Shown here: one piece after another, positions 25,229-36,344 of the stretch
Layout: the number at the start of each line of letters is the position of its first letter
How positions within the stretch are numbered: position 1 is the first letter of the stretch
The notes under the pieces: model-generated
Database searches by the model: none
The model's input: the letters and a program-made list of their open reading frames with translations, nothing else
What the model was told of the DNA's origin: nothing
From: Tubulanus polymorphus
Taxonomy: Eukaryota; Nemertea; Palaeonemertea; Tubulaniformes; Tubulanidae
DNA: 64,000 bases
Assembly: GCF_964204645.1 (NCBI RefSeq)
Contig: NC_134033.1
Location: forward strand, 6,732,231 to 6,796,230
Direction of reading: 5' to 3'
Made by a program: the position numbers and the translations under genes

Positions 25229-26071
25229 TCCTGGATAATGCTATTTGCAATTTGGGAGTTTTTTGGGTCGACTGGCATGTATAGGGAAGTGTCGTCAGCA
25301 TAGAGGTAAGTGTTTGATGATAGATTATCTGGGTCAATGTACAAAAGAAAAGGTATGGGCACCGAGCTATTAATGTATCCATCAGGTGATAATTTAGAAA
25401 GTGTACCATTTACTCGGACTCGAGTTTTGCGATTTTCTTGTTAGCTTCGTAAAAGTGCAAGTAATGTGCCGTTTATTCCATTAGGTTAATTTATGTAATA
25501 GTAAACGGTGAGGAATTGTATCAAAGGCAGCCGCCACATCTAAAAACACTGCCCGTACATCTAAATTTCTCATTTCTCTCAAACTGTTCATGAATATAGG
25601 AAGAAAGACTAAGGATTTGGTCAGATGTAGAGTGGGCAGGGAGAAAGCCCGATTGATTATTGTAAATGAGATTATTGGCTAGTGTGTTTTAGTAAAGGAT
25701 TGAAAATGACTCTTTCGAAGAGTTTTGATACCGTACTTAGAAGGGTAATCGGGCGATAGTTGTTGGGGTCATTACGGTTTTCCTTTTTATATATAACCGA
25801 AATTGATCCAAGTTTCCAGATATCTAGAAATTTTCCAGAAACGATTTGTTGTTAAAAAGTGCTGCCAATAGAGGGGGGACTAGGGGCTACAAGCTTAAGC
25901 ATTTTGTTTGTGATTCCATCGAGACCGTTTGCTTTATCCCTTTCAAGGGCGTTGATTATTGTCAGGACGTATGCAGACGACGTATGTTCTACAGCGATAT
26001 CGTTAAAACAACGGATAGGGAAATTGGGAAGGTGTTCGTATTCGCGGTTTAGGTGATACTTGTTCGAAAAT

Positions 26072-26319
26072 TAGACGAGAAGATACACAATATCCGTGTA
26101 TGATGATGACGAGAGAAATCCCACAATAACGAAGCCAAGATTGAAAAATTCTGTATCAGAATGATTGTATTTGAGGAGCGACGTTTCGGCTAACAACTGT
26201 TAGCCATCATGTTCTCAGTACGCCTGATGATAACAGTTGTTAGCCGAAACGTCGCTCCTCAAATACAATCATTCTGATATAGAATTTTTCAATCTTGGCT
26301 TCGTTATTGTGGGATTTCT
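26072..26319. mobile_element. Fold-back element with hammerhead-like cores and 13-bp target duplication
   Basis: Arms of about 95 bp (26112-26210 and 26228-26319) are near-perfect inverted repeats around a short loop. Direct repeats CTTGTTCGAAAAT at 26059-26071 and 26320-26332 flank it. The right arm contains CTGATGA, a hairpin (TAACAGTTGTTA) and CCGAAACGTC. The left arm, read on the minus strand, has the intact helix GGCTAACA/TGTTAGCC followed by GAAACGTC. Organisation and duplication length mirror the Penelope-like element at 15814-18799. Confidence 0.65.
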
Positions 26320-27626
26320 CTTGTTCGAAAATATTTTAAAGAAGAGATCAGCCTTATCAGCACCTGACATACATGTCACATTTTTATCGATATGCACTAC
26401 AAATTTGGTACAAATTTGTTGCCAAGTACTTTTTTATTATTTTCCAATATGATTTGGAGCTTTTATCCGAAGTTTCTAATTCTTTCAGAACTTTGGCATT
26501 GTAGTCAGCTTTAGTTCTCTTAATGAGATTATTGGCAATATTATTTTGATGTTGATATATTCACGATCCGCTATTAGAGCTGTATGTTTGTATTACCTAT
26601 AGTATTTATTCCTTAGTTTAATAGAATTCTTGATCTGTTCATTGATCCAAGGTTGGTCATTTTTCTTTCAATATAAGTTTAGTTGAGGACACGTGCCTGT
26701 TTATTATATCCATAAGCATAGTTGTAAATCGAACAACAGCTTGGTCACTGTCGTGGCATGCCAGAACAGGCTGCCAATTAGTATTGGCAACATCTTTGTT
26801 TAGAATGTCGACGTGGCATTTGTCATATTTCCACACAACCTTTATTGCTGATGGAGTCGATGAAAACCTATCCGGTAGCAAAAAAGAAATTGAACGATGG
26901 TCTGATACCTATTGGGGGAGAACTTTCCTCAGGTTTCTTCCCGGTGAGTCGGTTATCAGTGAGTCGATGCACCAGCTACTAGTGGGGGGTAATACGTATC
27001 GGCTCATTGATATACTGACATAGAGAAAGTTAATCTAATATTTCATTTATCTCGCGGCCTGCTGTGTCTGTAACGTCCCCATTTACACCAGCGATTATGT
27101 TTGGCGTTAAAATCACCAGAAACAAATAGCATTGTATTCATTTGGTTATTTATACTCTGTTGAACAGATGATAGTGTCGTCTTAAGTTGCATAATAAAAA
27201 GCCGCCTTTCAGCTGGTGTCTGGGATGGAGATCGGAAGTTAAAGCCAAACAATCACATTCATATTACGGTGTCTTATATTAAGCCAAACTCAATTTGGTG
27301 AATGACTCATAAGATCGTGTCGTATATTGAAGGTTACTGAGTTATGGATACAGACAAGCAGACCACGACTTTCAGCAGTGTAACAACCTATAAATGATCG
27401 CATTCTAAGGATGTATAACAAATAAACATTCATACTATTTCGTATCATCATATAAACTAGGGATGTTTGATACTTATATTATGACAACCCAACATGATTC
27501 ACTGAGTGATTTTAATATTTGAACACGTGAAGTAACTAATGAAACCTCTTGTATATCAAATGGTCTCGTGTACACACTAGAGAAAAGAAAGAAGTTTATC
27601 TTACATTTATTCCTACCACCCGTAGA

Positions 27627-27659
27627 AGTAGTAGCAGCAGCAGCAGCAGCAGCAGCAGC
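27627..27659 (+). repeat. (AGC)n microsatellite
   Basis: Three AGT-type triplets are followed by about nine AGC triplets. Confidence 0.9.
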
Positions 27660-27662
27660 TTG

Positions 27663-29210
27663 TAGCTCGTGGTATTTCTATGATTTTGGTGAGTTTCAAT
27701 GTCATTGGGTTTTGTATATGGTCACCAGGGGCGTTGAATGGTAAGGTAACTTAGTATTTCCATATTATATTGGTACCTATGCATATTTTGTAACTACAAT
27801 CAATTGCAAATTGTAGCTCATGGATTATTCTATGATTTTGGTGAGTTTCAATGTCATTGGTTTTTGTATATGGTCACCAGGGGGCGTTGTATTGTACAAT
27901 ACATTAGTTTTTCCATACTGGTATCTATGCATATTTTGTAACCACGATCAATTGCAAGGTTGTAGCTCTTGTCATATCTTATGATTGTGGTGAGTCTTAA
28001 GGCCATTTGGGTTTTGTATATGGCCACCAGGGGGCGTTGAATAGTAAGATCACTTAGTGCAGTTGCGGGTATGGATTCTTCACCAATGTTATGGTCGCGT
28101 ATGTCTACCAGTGTTGTGAATCCGGGTTGGGTTCTCCAACTAGCGTTGTGGTAATGATTTTCCCGACGATGTTGCGAGGGACACTCTCTTAGGTCGGATC
28201 TCAGTCCTTGTCCTTGGTCTTGACTTTCTTACACGGCTCCCGGATATAACTTAACAATTTGTTAAGTTATCTTTCGTTTATTTTCTCTTACCAGATGTAT
28301 ACAAGATCATTCCCCGGAGCTCTCCCTAAAACCTCTTCTCTCCAGCCACCTCTAAAGCTTTCTTAAACCCTTTTATATTATTTTATCTTTAGTAACGTGT
28401 GCAGGCCCTCTTCCACACATGGCTTGGAATTCATGGATTGTCACGTATTCATACGTCACAACATTCCTCCCATCCATGTATGGGTGATGACGTATCTGCA
28501 CACGTCACAATTACCTATAAATATCCTTTTGCACTCACCAGAGCTCATGGCCGCGCCATATTAGGTTTACCTACGTAGACACATACGTCAGTTCCAGACT
28601 TGTTTATTTATATAACTTCTATTTTTGTTTATGTATGACGTACGCATCAACGCAGGTTGCCTGGCAATAAAAACACTAGCCATGAACTCCAGCTTCCGTA
28701 CATTTATCCAAACTACTAAACTATCAGAACAACTGTACTTCCATACTATATTGGTACCTATGCATATTTTGTAACTACAATCAATTGCAAATTGTAGCTC
28801 ATGGAATATTCTATGATTGTGGTGAGTGTCTAGGTTATTGGTTTCAGTATATGGTCACCAGGGGGCGTTGAATAGTAGAATAAATTAGTACATGTATTTC
28901 CATATCATATTGGTACCTAGGCATATCTTGTTACCACAATAAATTTCAAAATTCTAACTCATGACATGTTCATGATTGTGGTGAGCGGCAAGGTATTTGG
29001 TGTTTGTATATGGGCACCAGTGGGCGTTGAATAGTACAATAACTTAGTCATATTTTATTGGTACCTAGGCATATTTTGTTACCACGATCTATTGCTTAGT
29101 TGTAGCTCTTAACATGTTCTATAAACATAGTAAGTTTCGAGGTATTTGCTTTTTGCATATGGTCACCAGGGGCGTTCAATAGTAGGATAACTTTGTATTT
29201 GCATAGAATA
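27663..29210 (+). repeat. Satellite of about 130-150 bp units containing CTCF-like cores
   Basis: Six diverged units share GGTACCTATGCATATTTTGT, AATTGCAAATTGTAGCTCAT, ATGATTGTGGTGAGT and a block ending TCACCAGGGGGCGTTGAATA. CTCF-like cores lie near 27721, 27874, 28021, 28853, 29013 and 29161; three read exactly CACCAGGGGGCG. The array is split at 28060-28738 by an unrelated insert and continues in diverged form at 33713-34030. Confidence 0.8.
28060..28738 (+). mobile_element. Insert in satellite, possible solo LTR
   Basis: About 680 bp interrupts a satellite unit between CACTTAGT and ACTTCCATAC. Its ends are weakly inverted (GCAGTTG..CAACTGT). It contains a TATA-like CCTATAAATA near 28513 and an AATAAA near 28667 close to the right end, the order expected in an LTR. 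A target duplication is not clear. Confidence 0.35.
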
Positions 29211-30990
29211 TGCAAATTCGAAAACAACACATGCAAATTCGACTTCACACGCTTAGTTTAAGGAATCACACACTGTGAATTCGATTTCCCACAAAAGAAT
29301 TCACACGTGTGAATTCGATTTCAACTTGTTTTTCATTTTCAAACTCCCTGAAAATGACCATGACAGGCAGGTGTTTATTTCAATTTTCTCTAAACATGAA
29401 TTTTTGGGAATATTGACTAACAGCAGGCAGCATTTGTACTTTTAATAGAAATATTTGGAATCAACCTTTCTTTGTTACCTTAAAGCTAATATACCCAGGC
29501 TTTTATTAGTGAAATGTGTCAAAAATAGGTTTGCGGGCATTCACTCAGACAAGAACCGAGAAATCACTACATATACTCCTACTGCTGAATGCAAACATCG
29601 CCAGAAATGTCATTTACACAGTCTTCGTGCTTTGCTGATTGATTAACACGAAGGACCAAGGCAGGTCTTGGGTGGTGCGTGTCCAATTTCACACGCAACA
29701 ATACCATCTTCAATGTACTTTGTCGAACGAATTTATCCGAACCACCTGGAGATAACATTTCAACTTTGTAACCAAACTCGTGACCCGTAGTAACGGTAGT
29801 TTGAACCCCAATAAAATGGAAAATGCGACAAGAATGCAATCCGACACTCGCCCGAACGGATTTTCGCACTCGGCCGGAAATAAGAGATAATTAGGTATCA
29901 TTCCTTGGCCTAATGTTTGATGATAATTCCGGAATTGGAAATGTTTAACTAGCTTCCAACAACAAGAGTAGAAATGAATGGCAAATTATCGTTTTGGCAG
30001 AGCAGTTCCTCTTTCATTTTGATTGCTAATGGATACCTGATGGTTTTCAATGGGTGAAATATTTGCTATTGGCTACGTTGAATGAAAATAACGTATTACG
30101 TATATGATGATTGTCGGTCTTAGGCCGAAATGAAAACAAGAAAACTAAAGCTAAAAAATGATACCTTTTTCTCCGCAGCGGCCGGGTCGAAAAGAATCAT
30201 GCTGAAAATTCTTAGAAATAAAATCCTGTCGGCCCCTTCGAAAAGCAGGTGTGAATTTGATCTAAAATAAAATCCGGCCTGCTGGGTGAATATAAAACTT
30301 AATTTGAGCTGATATTTATAATTTATTGTACATAAATCGGGAGAACTTCATCGGAGCGACACGCGCACCAATCCACTGAATCCTTGCTCGATAAAAAAGA
30401 CATTAGCGATAGTAGCGCTTGTGAAGGTTCAACGCCGTTCATGTTCACGGTGATTAAATTGAACATGATGCTTATGAGTCAATGAAAATTTATAGGGCCC
30501 AATTGGTATCCCGTATGTATTTCATTTTAGAAAAATAACTTTGGTTTACCATGTTTATGTAGGAACATCGTTCTCACGCTTGGGGCCACGGAAGGAGTTG
30601 AGTGTTTGCTTATTCTTCACTTATTCTTTCTAAAGGCTGAGCGAGTCGAACCATTTTACCTGGTATAGTTAAATAATTTGCATAGAACAGAAAATACAGA
30701 TAAACGAGCGGGAACACCCACTCTCTGTCTTCGTGACAAAATTCGCCTGTAGTATTTTTTGTTACTTAATACCGGTGGCAATATGTCATTTGAAACTGTC
30801 GAACCCCGATATATTGATGCCGTACACGCCCTCTCAAAAATAATTATCAAAATTTAGATGAAAAGAGATGAAATGTATTTAGTTGTGCAGATGTATACTG
30901 CATAAACATGAAAAATTAGTGCGCAATACATATTGTCAACAACATTCGCGCTGCCGCGTTGGTCTGTCCTCTTTTCCCGGATGATTTGAT
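29211..30990. other. Intergenic sequence, no supported gene
   Basis: There are short GAATTCG/CACACGTGTGAATTCG repeats near 29220-29330. A 96-codon minus-strand ORF (29579-29869) has no recognisable domain. The missing first exon of the cysteine-rich peptide gene is probably in the last kilobase, but I could not choose among candidates. Confidence 0.35.
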
Positions 30991-31038
30991 TGCAGTTTCA
31001 AATATCACCCTGAATATCATATAAATTATATATTTCAG

Positions 31039-31340
31039 AGATCGTTTACAGTACAATTGCTGCTACTGGTGTGTATAACCACAGTTGCCACGATAAATGA
31101 TGAAAAGATTTTTAGCATAGAAGAAGATATTGCTAAGAGGCACTGCCAAGATGTTAGTTTGTGAAAGAAAGTATTTTTATGGTTAAAATCGATCGATACC
31201 GAGATGAACAATTTAGTGAAATTTCCTTTCAGAATTGTAGCTTGGAAATGATAGTGTGTGCATCGCGATGTGAAAATGGAAACATCGTATGCGTGAACAA
31301 GTGTGACAGCAACAAGATTATTTGTCAAAACAGTTGTTAG
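31039..31340 (+). CDS. Secreted cysteine-rich peptide, CX3C repeats with 11-residue period (first exon not found)
   Basis: Two exons join in phase 0: 31039-31152 after acceptor TATATTTCAG, then 31233-31340 after TTTCCTTTCAG, stop TAG at 31338. Exon 1 encodes a signal-peptide-like core (VQLLLLVCITTVAT) and an acidic stretch (NDEKIFSIEED), ending HCQD. Exon 2 encodes 35 residues with seven cysteines. Across the junction the eight cysteines follow C-x3-C-x6-C-x3-C-x6-C-x3-C-x6-C-x3-C without exception. The 11-residue units share Cys, Ile-Val/Ile-Ile, Cys and Asn. AATAAA lies at 31418-31423, 78 bases past the stop. The initiator exon is not identified. Family unknown; a defence, venom or structural role is speculation. 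Confidence 0.6.
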
Positions 31341-31417
31341 GCGATATGCTGAAAAGTGTGCCAAAGATGTTTCATCTTCGACAAATAAGCACTCCATTAA
31401 AGTAGAATATTGGCCTG

Positions 31418-31423
31418 AATAAA
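31418..31423 (+). terminator. Polyadenylation signal of the cysteine-rich peptide gene
   Basis: A canonical AATAAA, 78 bases downstream of the TAG stop. Confidence 0.5.
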
Positions 31424-31954
31424 TTATCTTCCATTACTTTCATCTTATTGTTATGGGAAAACGATGATTCACACTTTCCAAGCGCACGACGCAAGATCGC
31501 CGAGATTGATATATTGCCAGTGGTACGAAAAATGTCTCGTTTTAGCGGCCGCGCCGTGGCATATTTTTAGCCCACTTGGGACTTAAGTCCCAGCGTTCAC
31601 TTTTCGTCCGCCTGGCCACTGTTCGTTCGTCCGTATTCAGGGCCGTCGGAACAGGGGCGGCAGTTTTTTTTGCTTAACAAAATTTTTTTCAAAAGCACGC
31701 TGTACCGCGTAGCAGCTCGTCGTTCTCTGTACTAGGTGGTTGGCTCACGACTTATCATGCTTCTGTGTAAATGAGACCGTGAAATGTCCCCAAAACGCAT
31801 CTCCGGCGATTGAATTTTCAAAATTTTTCTAGGGCAGGGCCCCAGACCCCCTTCAGAAATAAGCCTCGCCACTGAAAAATTCCTTCCGACGTCTCTGGTA
31901 TTTTGGGAAGTTTTGAAGATGCTTTGATGGATTGTCTCGATCCGTTGGTTTATA

Positions 31955-32032
31955 CTGATCCGCAGCAAGATTTCGTAGTAGCTAAGAAATGTTTGTATTG
32001 TTGGCTTTTGTATGCGTTGGTGGTTATCAATT
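31955..32032 (+). repeat. Dispersed duplicate of 58152-58230
   Basis: Shares GCAAGATTTCGTAGTAGCTA and TGCGTTGGTGGTTAT with the sequence just beyond dispersed repeat C copy 3. Confidence 0.65.
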
Positions 32033-32185
32033 TTTTTTTAAATATATATAAAGCTTTATTTCAGGGAAAATTTTACAATATGTTATTTTGCTAAGGTCAA
32101 AAGTCGACATTAATAGCAAAGTTATAAATATTTAATATTGAAAAGACCGCTATGTAGAAAAAAGACTATTACAATTATTAAGAAC

Positions 32186-32245
32186 AAAATAATAATAATA
32201 ATAATAGTAGTAGTAGCAGTAGCAGTAGCAGTAGCAGCAGCAGCA
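32186..32245 (+). repeat. Compound trinucleotide microsatellite
   Basis: AAT, AGT and AGC triplets follow one another. Confidence 0.85.
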
Positions 32246-32249
32246 AGTT

Positions 32250-33000
32250 TCTTTCAGCTATATTTTGGTAGGTACTGAAGAGTGATAAGACATAAGAGGG
32301 GTGTATACATTTTGAAAATTTATACATGAAAACTTTTTGTCACTCGAGGCACCTGATTGATAATGATTGCCAGTTAAGGACATCTAAAACTTTTTCTCTA
32401 CTAGAACCCATGATACAGCCAGATACTATGATAGCAGATTGGTGATGGAGCCGTTCAAGCCTATCTAGAGTTGTTTTGTTGGCGCTACTAAATATTACAT
32501 CAATACTCAAAGTGTGGGTATATAAATGAACTGTAGATTGTGTTCAGGTGTCGTGATTTTAATTTATGCTTTAATGATTTTAGCGGATTTAAAAGCTTTT
32601 GTACCTTTTCATAAATAGATTCAACATGTTTTTTGGAAACGTAGATTTGAGTCTAAGATAAAACCAAAGTGCTTATGTGACGTTTAACTTGGGATACGAA
32701 TACCGTTTAAAAAAAAAGGATTATAATTCTTGATGTCACTTTTACAAAATGTGACATCACAACTCTTACTAGGCTTAAACTCAAGATCCCAGCAAAGTGC
32801 CCACTTCGAGATATTATCAAGATCTGACTGGACGGCTCGATTACCAGGGTACGGGTCAGTTGGATCAATACTAGAATATAAGGAGGTATCATCTGCATAC
32901 AAAAACACAGTACTGCTTAATCCATCGGGAAGATCATTAATATACAACAAAAATAGCAATGGACCCAAAATTGATCCCTGTGGTACGGAGCTGGCCAAAA
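32250..33000 (-). pseudogene. Second non-LTR retrotransposon fragment (RT and C terminus)
   Basis: The minus strand from 32998 reads SVPQGSILGPLLFLLYINDL, then FLYADDTSLY and LEFKPSKSCDVTF. After frame changes it continues as LKSLKHKLKSRHLNTIYSSF and LDRLERLHHQSAIIVSGC. It is the same LINE type as 23740-27420 and clearly 5'-truncated; the RT active site YADD is intact in this fragment. Confidence 0.85.
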
Positions 33001-33374
33001 AACTGGTTCGATAAGATTCAAGCTGGCCGATAAGGGGCTATTCTTGTTCGCAAAAATCGGCACTTTTTACACATTTTTGAAGTTTTCAAAGTAAATTTTG
33101 AAAACGCTTCTATTAATTATCTAGGTCTTTCACACATATTTGTACCCCCTATGGTGTATCAGCAAAAGTACATCGGTCGATCGGACACAAGATAGCTGTC
33201 ATCTTAGCCTTTTTTGTGTCATGTTTCATTGGATCCTTGAACATATCCGACAGACAGATTTTCCGATCAGTGATGCGCGACGCAATATCGGTAGCCATTT
33301 TAGTGTCATCAGTCCTCATAGAAAAAGTTTTTATTTTGTGGAAAGTATTGACGGGTTTTAACTAATAGTTTGAT

Positions 33375-33635
33375 CAGCGGCGAATCCAAGGGGAGGGGCA
33401 CAGTGTGCGCGTGCACCCCTCCTTAAGTCCTCATTAGTTTGTGATTGGTTTTTTTATAAGTAATGAAGTGAAATTTGGGAAAAATCAATATTTAATTTGC
33501 GAATAGAAACGTTCTCTCTGATTGTGCCTAGAGCACGTCTCCACGCATCTTTTTATAAGAAATTCTGGGGGAGGACGCCTAGACCTTCCATCCCAATGCG
33601 TGCACCCCCTCTCTGAAATCCTGGATCCACCGCTG
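33375..33635. mobile_element. MITE with CAGCGGCGAATCC ends
   Basis: CAGCGGCGAATCCAAGG at the left opposes CCTGGATCCACCGCTG at the right. GTGCACCCC recurs near both ends. It is probably related to 61134-61319. Confidence 0.5.
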
Positions 33636-33712
33636 ACTGATATTTGATCAGTGGTATCTCTGTCGCATCACCTCCTCGGACACGTGGAATTGGGTTGCAA
33701 AGTTTTTTGTTC

Positions 33713-34030
33713 TCGCCACCGGGGGAGTTGTAAATATCAAATTGTATACAATTTGCCTATTTGTATCATGGTACCTATTAATATTTTGTAACCGCAGTCA
33801 ATTGTAAAATTGTAGCTCATGACATGTTCTATGGTGAGTTTTCAGGTCATCGGCGTCGTATGTAGTCACCAGGGAGCGTTGAATAGCCAAAAAACTTAAT
33901 ATTTTCATATTGTATCAGTACCCAGGCATATTTTGTAACCACAATCTTGTAGCTCATGTGACGTACTCCATCATTGTGGTGAGGAGGTCATTGGCCTATA
34001 TGTTTTTGTTCACCATTGGGCGCTGGATAG
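33713..34030 (+). repeat. Diverged satellite units with CTCF-like blocks
   Basis: Two to three further units of the 27663-29210 satellite; CTCF-like positions near 33714, 33864 and 34008 are degenerate. Confidence 0.6.
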
Positions 34031-34780
34031 CCAAATAAAAAAGCATTTTCAAATGTCTGAAAATGTACCAATGTATAGAACAAGAGGACCATATGGTCCA
34101 TCCGGAACAGCTGTTTAAAATTGACTACCAGCAGCGTATAGTGGATCGCCAGCAGATTTGTCGTCAGTGAAAACTACGCACGCACGGGGTACAGGAAATT
34201 TCTTTCAATGGTGTCTGTCACTCTGCCTAGGTGAATAAACCCCAATTGCACAGCAGCACACTCATTTTCGACGATTGTTTTTTTTTTGTAAGCGACTGGA
34301 CCACAGAATGATGCCATTTACATTTTACTTTTTTTCTGATACTCTTTCAACGTCCCCGTAGCCAGGATTCTCACCGGACAAGCACAAACCTTGCCAGAAA
34401 AGGGCACAGTCCTGCGCGAAAAACTAAGCTAAAAACAAATGCCTTTACAAAGGCATGCAACGTGCGTGTTGGACTAGAATAGAATAGAATAGAATAGACT
34501 GATTTATCTACACTCCAACCATTTGATGGTTTAGGAATGAGAAAAGTATTTACAGAACAAACTAAATTCTTCATTGAATATCTTTCAATTTGTTTTCAGG
34601 AATAATGTTGTTCTTTGCTATCACATTTTTTCATGAGTGTGCTTTTTCCCACATCTGGAAGCAGCAACTTATGACAAACATTAAATCTTTTTCAAAACGA
34701 ATAAAACAGATTTTCCGTGGCCAGCACCTTCAAGAAATCGTGTCTGCCATAATATACTAATCCGATATGCACTATCCTAG

Positions 34781-35370
34781 ACGTATCGGCCCCACTCCGC
34801 TGGGTGGCGCCACCGCGCGGGATCTACGCGAAGCAGCAGAACACAAACACGGCCACTCTCTCAATTTTCAATGATAGAAATCGTGTGTGCATTTCAATTA
34901 TTTCGGCTGTTAGGGTTTTAAGGCACAATATAAGTTGATGATGTGATATGGCGATGTTAATTAATGATAATTCCCCAGTGAAGCTAGTCACGAACGGTGC
35001 CGATTGAGTGTACAGCTGCCAAAAACACTGAAATGTGCGTAGTTGCGTAACTATTTGCAGTGAATTGCAGACGAAACATGAAGCCTTAACGGCCATTTTA
35101 AAAAAATTTATACCAATCGCAATTGTAAAATAAAAATGAGATAGAACCTAAGTTAAAATTCTGGCCATTTCTAAAATGTTATTAATTATTATTACTAATT
35201 TTTAGTCAGTGCGGAACGTTTACCTTTCCAACAATAATGAGGGGTGGTAGGTAGTCATGCAATTCAAGTCATCATTTATTACACGTTACTTCCGTGTTGT
35301 TGAAAATCTCGCGAGTCCTGGACTAAACCCCAATGAACAATGTGATCTGTGTGCTGGCCACAAATGCACA
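34781..35370 (+). mobile_element. Dispersed repeat C, copy 2 (3' end lost)
   Basis: About 590 bp closely matching 24571 onwards, preceded by TCCTAG. It breaks off at the (CCCT)n tract instead of continuing to the terminal segment seen in copies 1 and 3. Confidence 0.8.
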
Positions 35371-35534
35371 CCTCCCTCCCTCCCTCCCTCCCTCCCTCCC
35401 TCCCTCCCTCCCTCCCTCCCTCCCTCCCTCCCTCCCTCCCTCCCTCCCTCCCTCCCTCCCTCCCTCCCTCCCTCCCTCCCTCCCTCCCTCCCTCCCTCCC
35501 TCCCTCCCTCCCTCCCTCCCTCCCTCCCTCCCTC
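35371..35534 (+). repeat. (CCCT)n tetranucleotide tract
   Basis: About 40 uninterrupted CCCT units. Translated ORFs across it (LPPS or GGRE repeats) are artefacts. The G-rich strand could form quadruplexes. Confidence 0.95.
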
Positions 35535-35628
35535 TACCATTGGGCGAAGCACACGCGCATTTATACTGGCACTATTTTCGACTTATAACGGACTTGGGCC
35601 CTACTGTTTACGGTACTACTACTGCTAG

Positions 35629-36344
35629 TACTAGGCCTGCTGCAACAAGAAATGTCGGGTCTACTTCGGCAACTGCTGTCACGATTCCTGAAGCCGAAGG
35701 TGATACGTTACCCGAAATTAGGGCTTCCCTTAGGCCAACGTCCAATCCGATTTTGCGGCAACGACATTTGTTTAGAACAGTACCAACTACTGGCCCAGTA
35801 GCATCCACAAGCCGGTAAGTTTCTATAAAGCATTTTTTAAACCTAAGATTTGCCCATTTACGAGGCGGCCTATCAATATATACAAAGGCCTATATCATGT
35901 GACAAATAATCAAAATATTTGGGGTTAGTTCTTACAAGCAGTAAAATAGCCCAATATGATTAGATTCTTTATCTTTTATTTACAGAAATACTCAACAATA
36001 CACACCCCAGGTAAGGATTAATCGCACTCACTTGTTTTGACTCACTTGGTTAGTCAAGCTATTGTTTATCAAAATAGGCTGAAGCAATTAAGAATACGTA
36101 AATATCTCATATCCATTTTGCCCTTACAGATTAGGCTTCCACCTTGGCAAGGGCGAAACCTTATTCACCCGTACCGCCCCAACTCTGGTAAGTCAAAATT
36201 GATAAGATTTAAGCCAGTTCTTTGCCGAGCTTACGTTAAGAATGCACGCTTTACTGTTTTGTTATCAATAGTTATACAGAAGAAAAAAAGGTGGCAGCTT
36301 TGCCCTTCACAACTTGGAGATATACCCCAACGCAGCAAGAGAAA
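35629..36344 (+). CDS. HECT-domain ubiquitin ligase (G2E3-like), upstream exons ending at the gypsy insertion
   Basis: Phase-consistent exons: 35629(?)-35814 (Ser/Thr/Pro-rich), 35986-36010, 36130-36187 (IRLPPWQGRNLIHPYRP) and 36280-36344, which is cut by the LTR element. The last segment ends TPTQQEK and resumes at 60147 as DCLEANELGEK in the same frame once one GAAA copy is dropped. The start of the first listed exon is uncertain: the frame is open back through the (CCCT)n tract and no in-frame ATG is seen. Identity comes from the downstream HECT exons. Confidence 0.55.

Larger units (their letters stand above)
23740..27420 (-). mobile_element. Non-LTR retrotransposon (CR1/jockey-like LINE), dead and interrupted
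   Basis: Reading right to left: endonuclease pieces (TAESRGLLVCIHNSV; FVSGDFNAKHNRW near 27140), a linker (PVLACHDSDQAVVRF), RT (DKANGLDGITNKMLKL near 25900; DVAAAFDTIPH; YLYADDTSLY near 25290; WGLKFKPSKSCDITF near 24500) and the C-terminal region (LSSLQYNN-type and NIWNSID-type motifs, 24220-23750). Many frameshifts and stops are present. It is interrupted by a dispersed repeat (24571-25228) and a fold-back element (26072-26319), each with target duplications. Confidence 0.8.

Noticed and set aside
25036-25284. Conserved ORF MQFKSSFITRYFRVV in all repeat C copies
   Set aside because: Only about 30 codons are shared before frames diverge, with no known domain; more likely non-coding conservation of recent copies.
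26160-26300. Large inverted repeat as a rho-type or bacterial terminator, or CRISPR-like repeat
   Set aside because: The context is a eukaryotic retroelement insertion with target duplication; there are no spacers and no bacterial genes.
29579-29869. Minus-strand 96-codon ORF
   Set aside because: No domain, no splice context and no support beyond length.
35257-35818. Long ORFs of LPPS or GGRE repeats across the (CCCT)n tract
   Set aside because: They arise from the tetranucleotide repeat, which is open in several frames on both strands.
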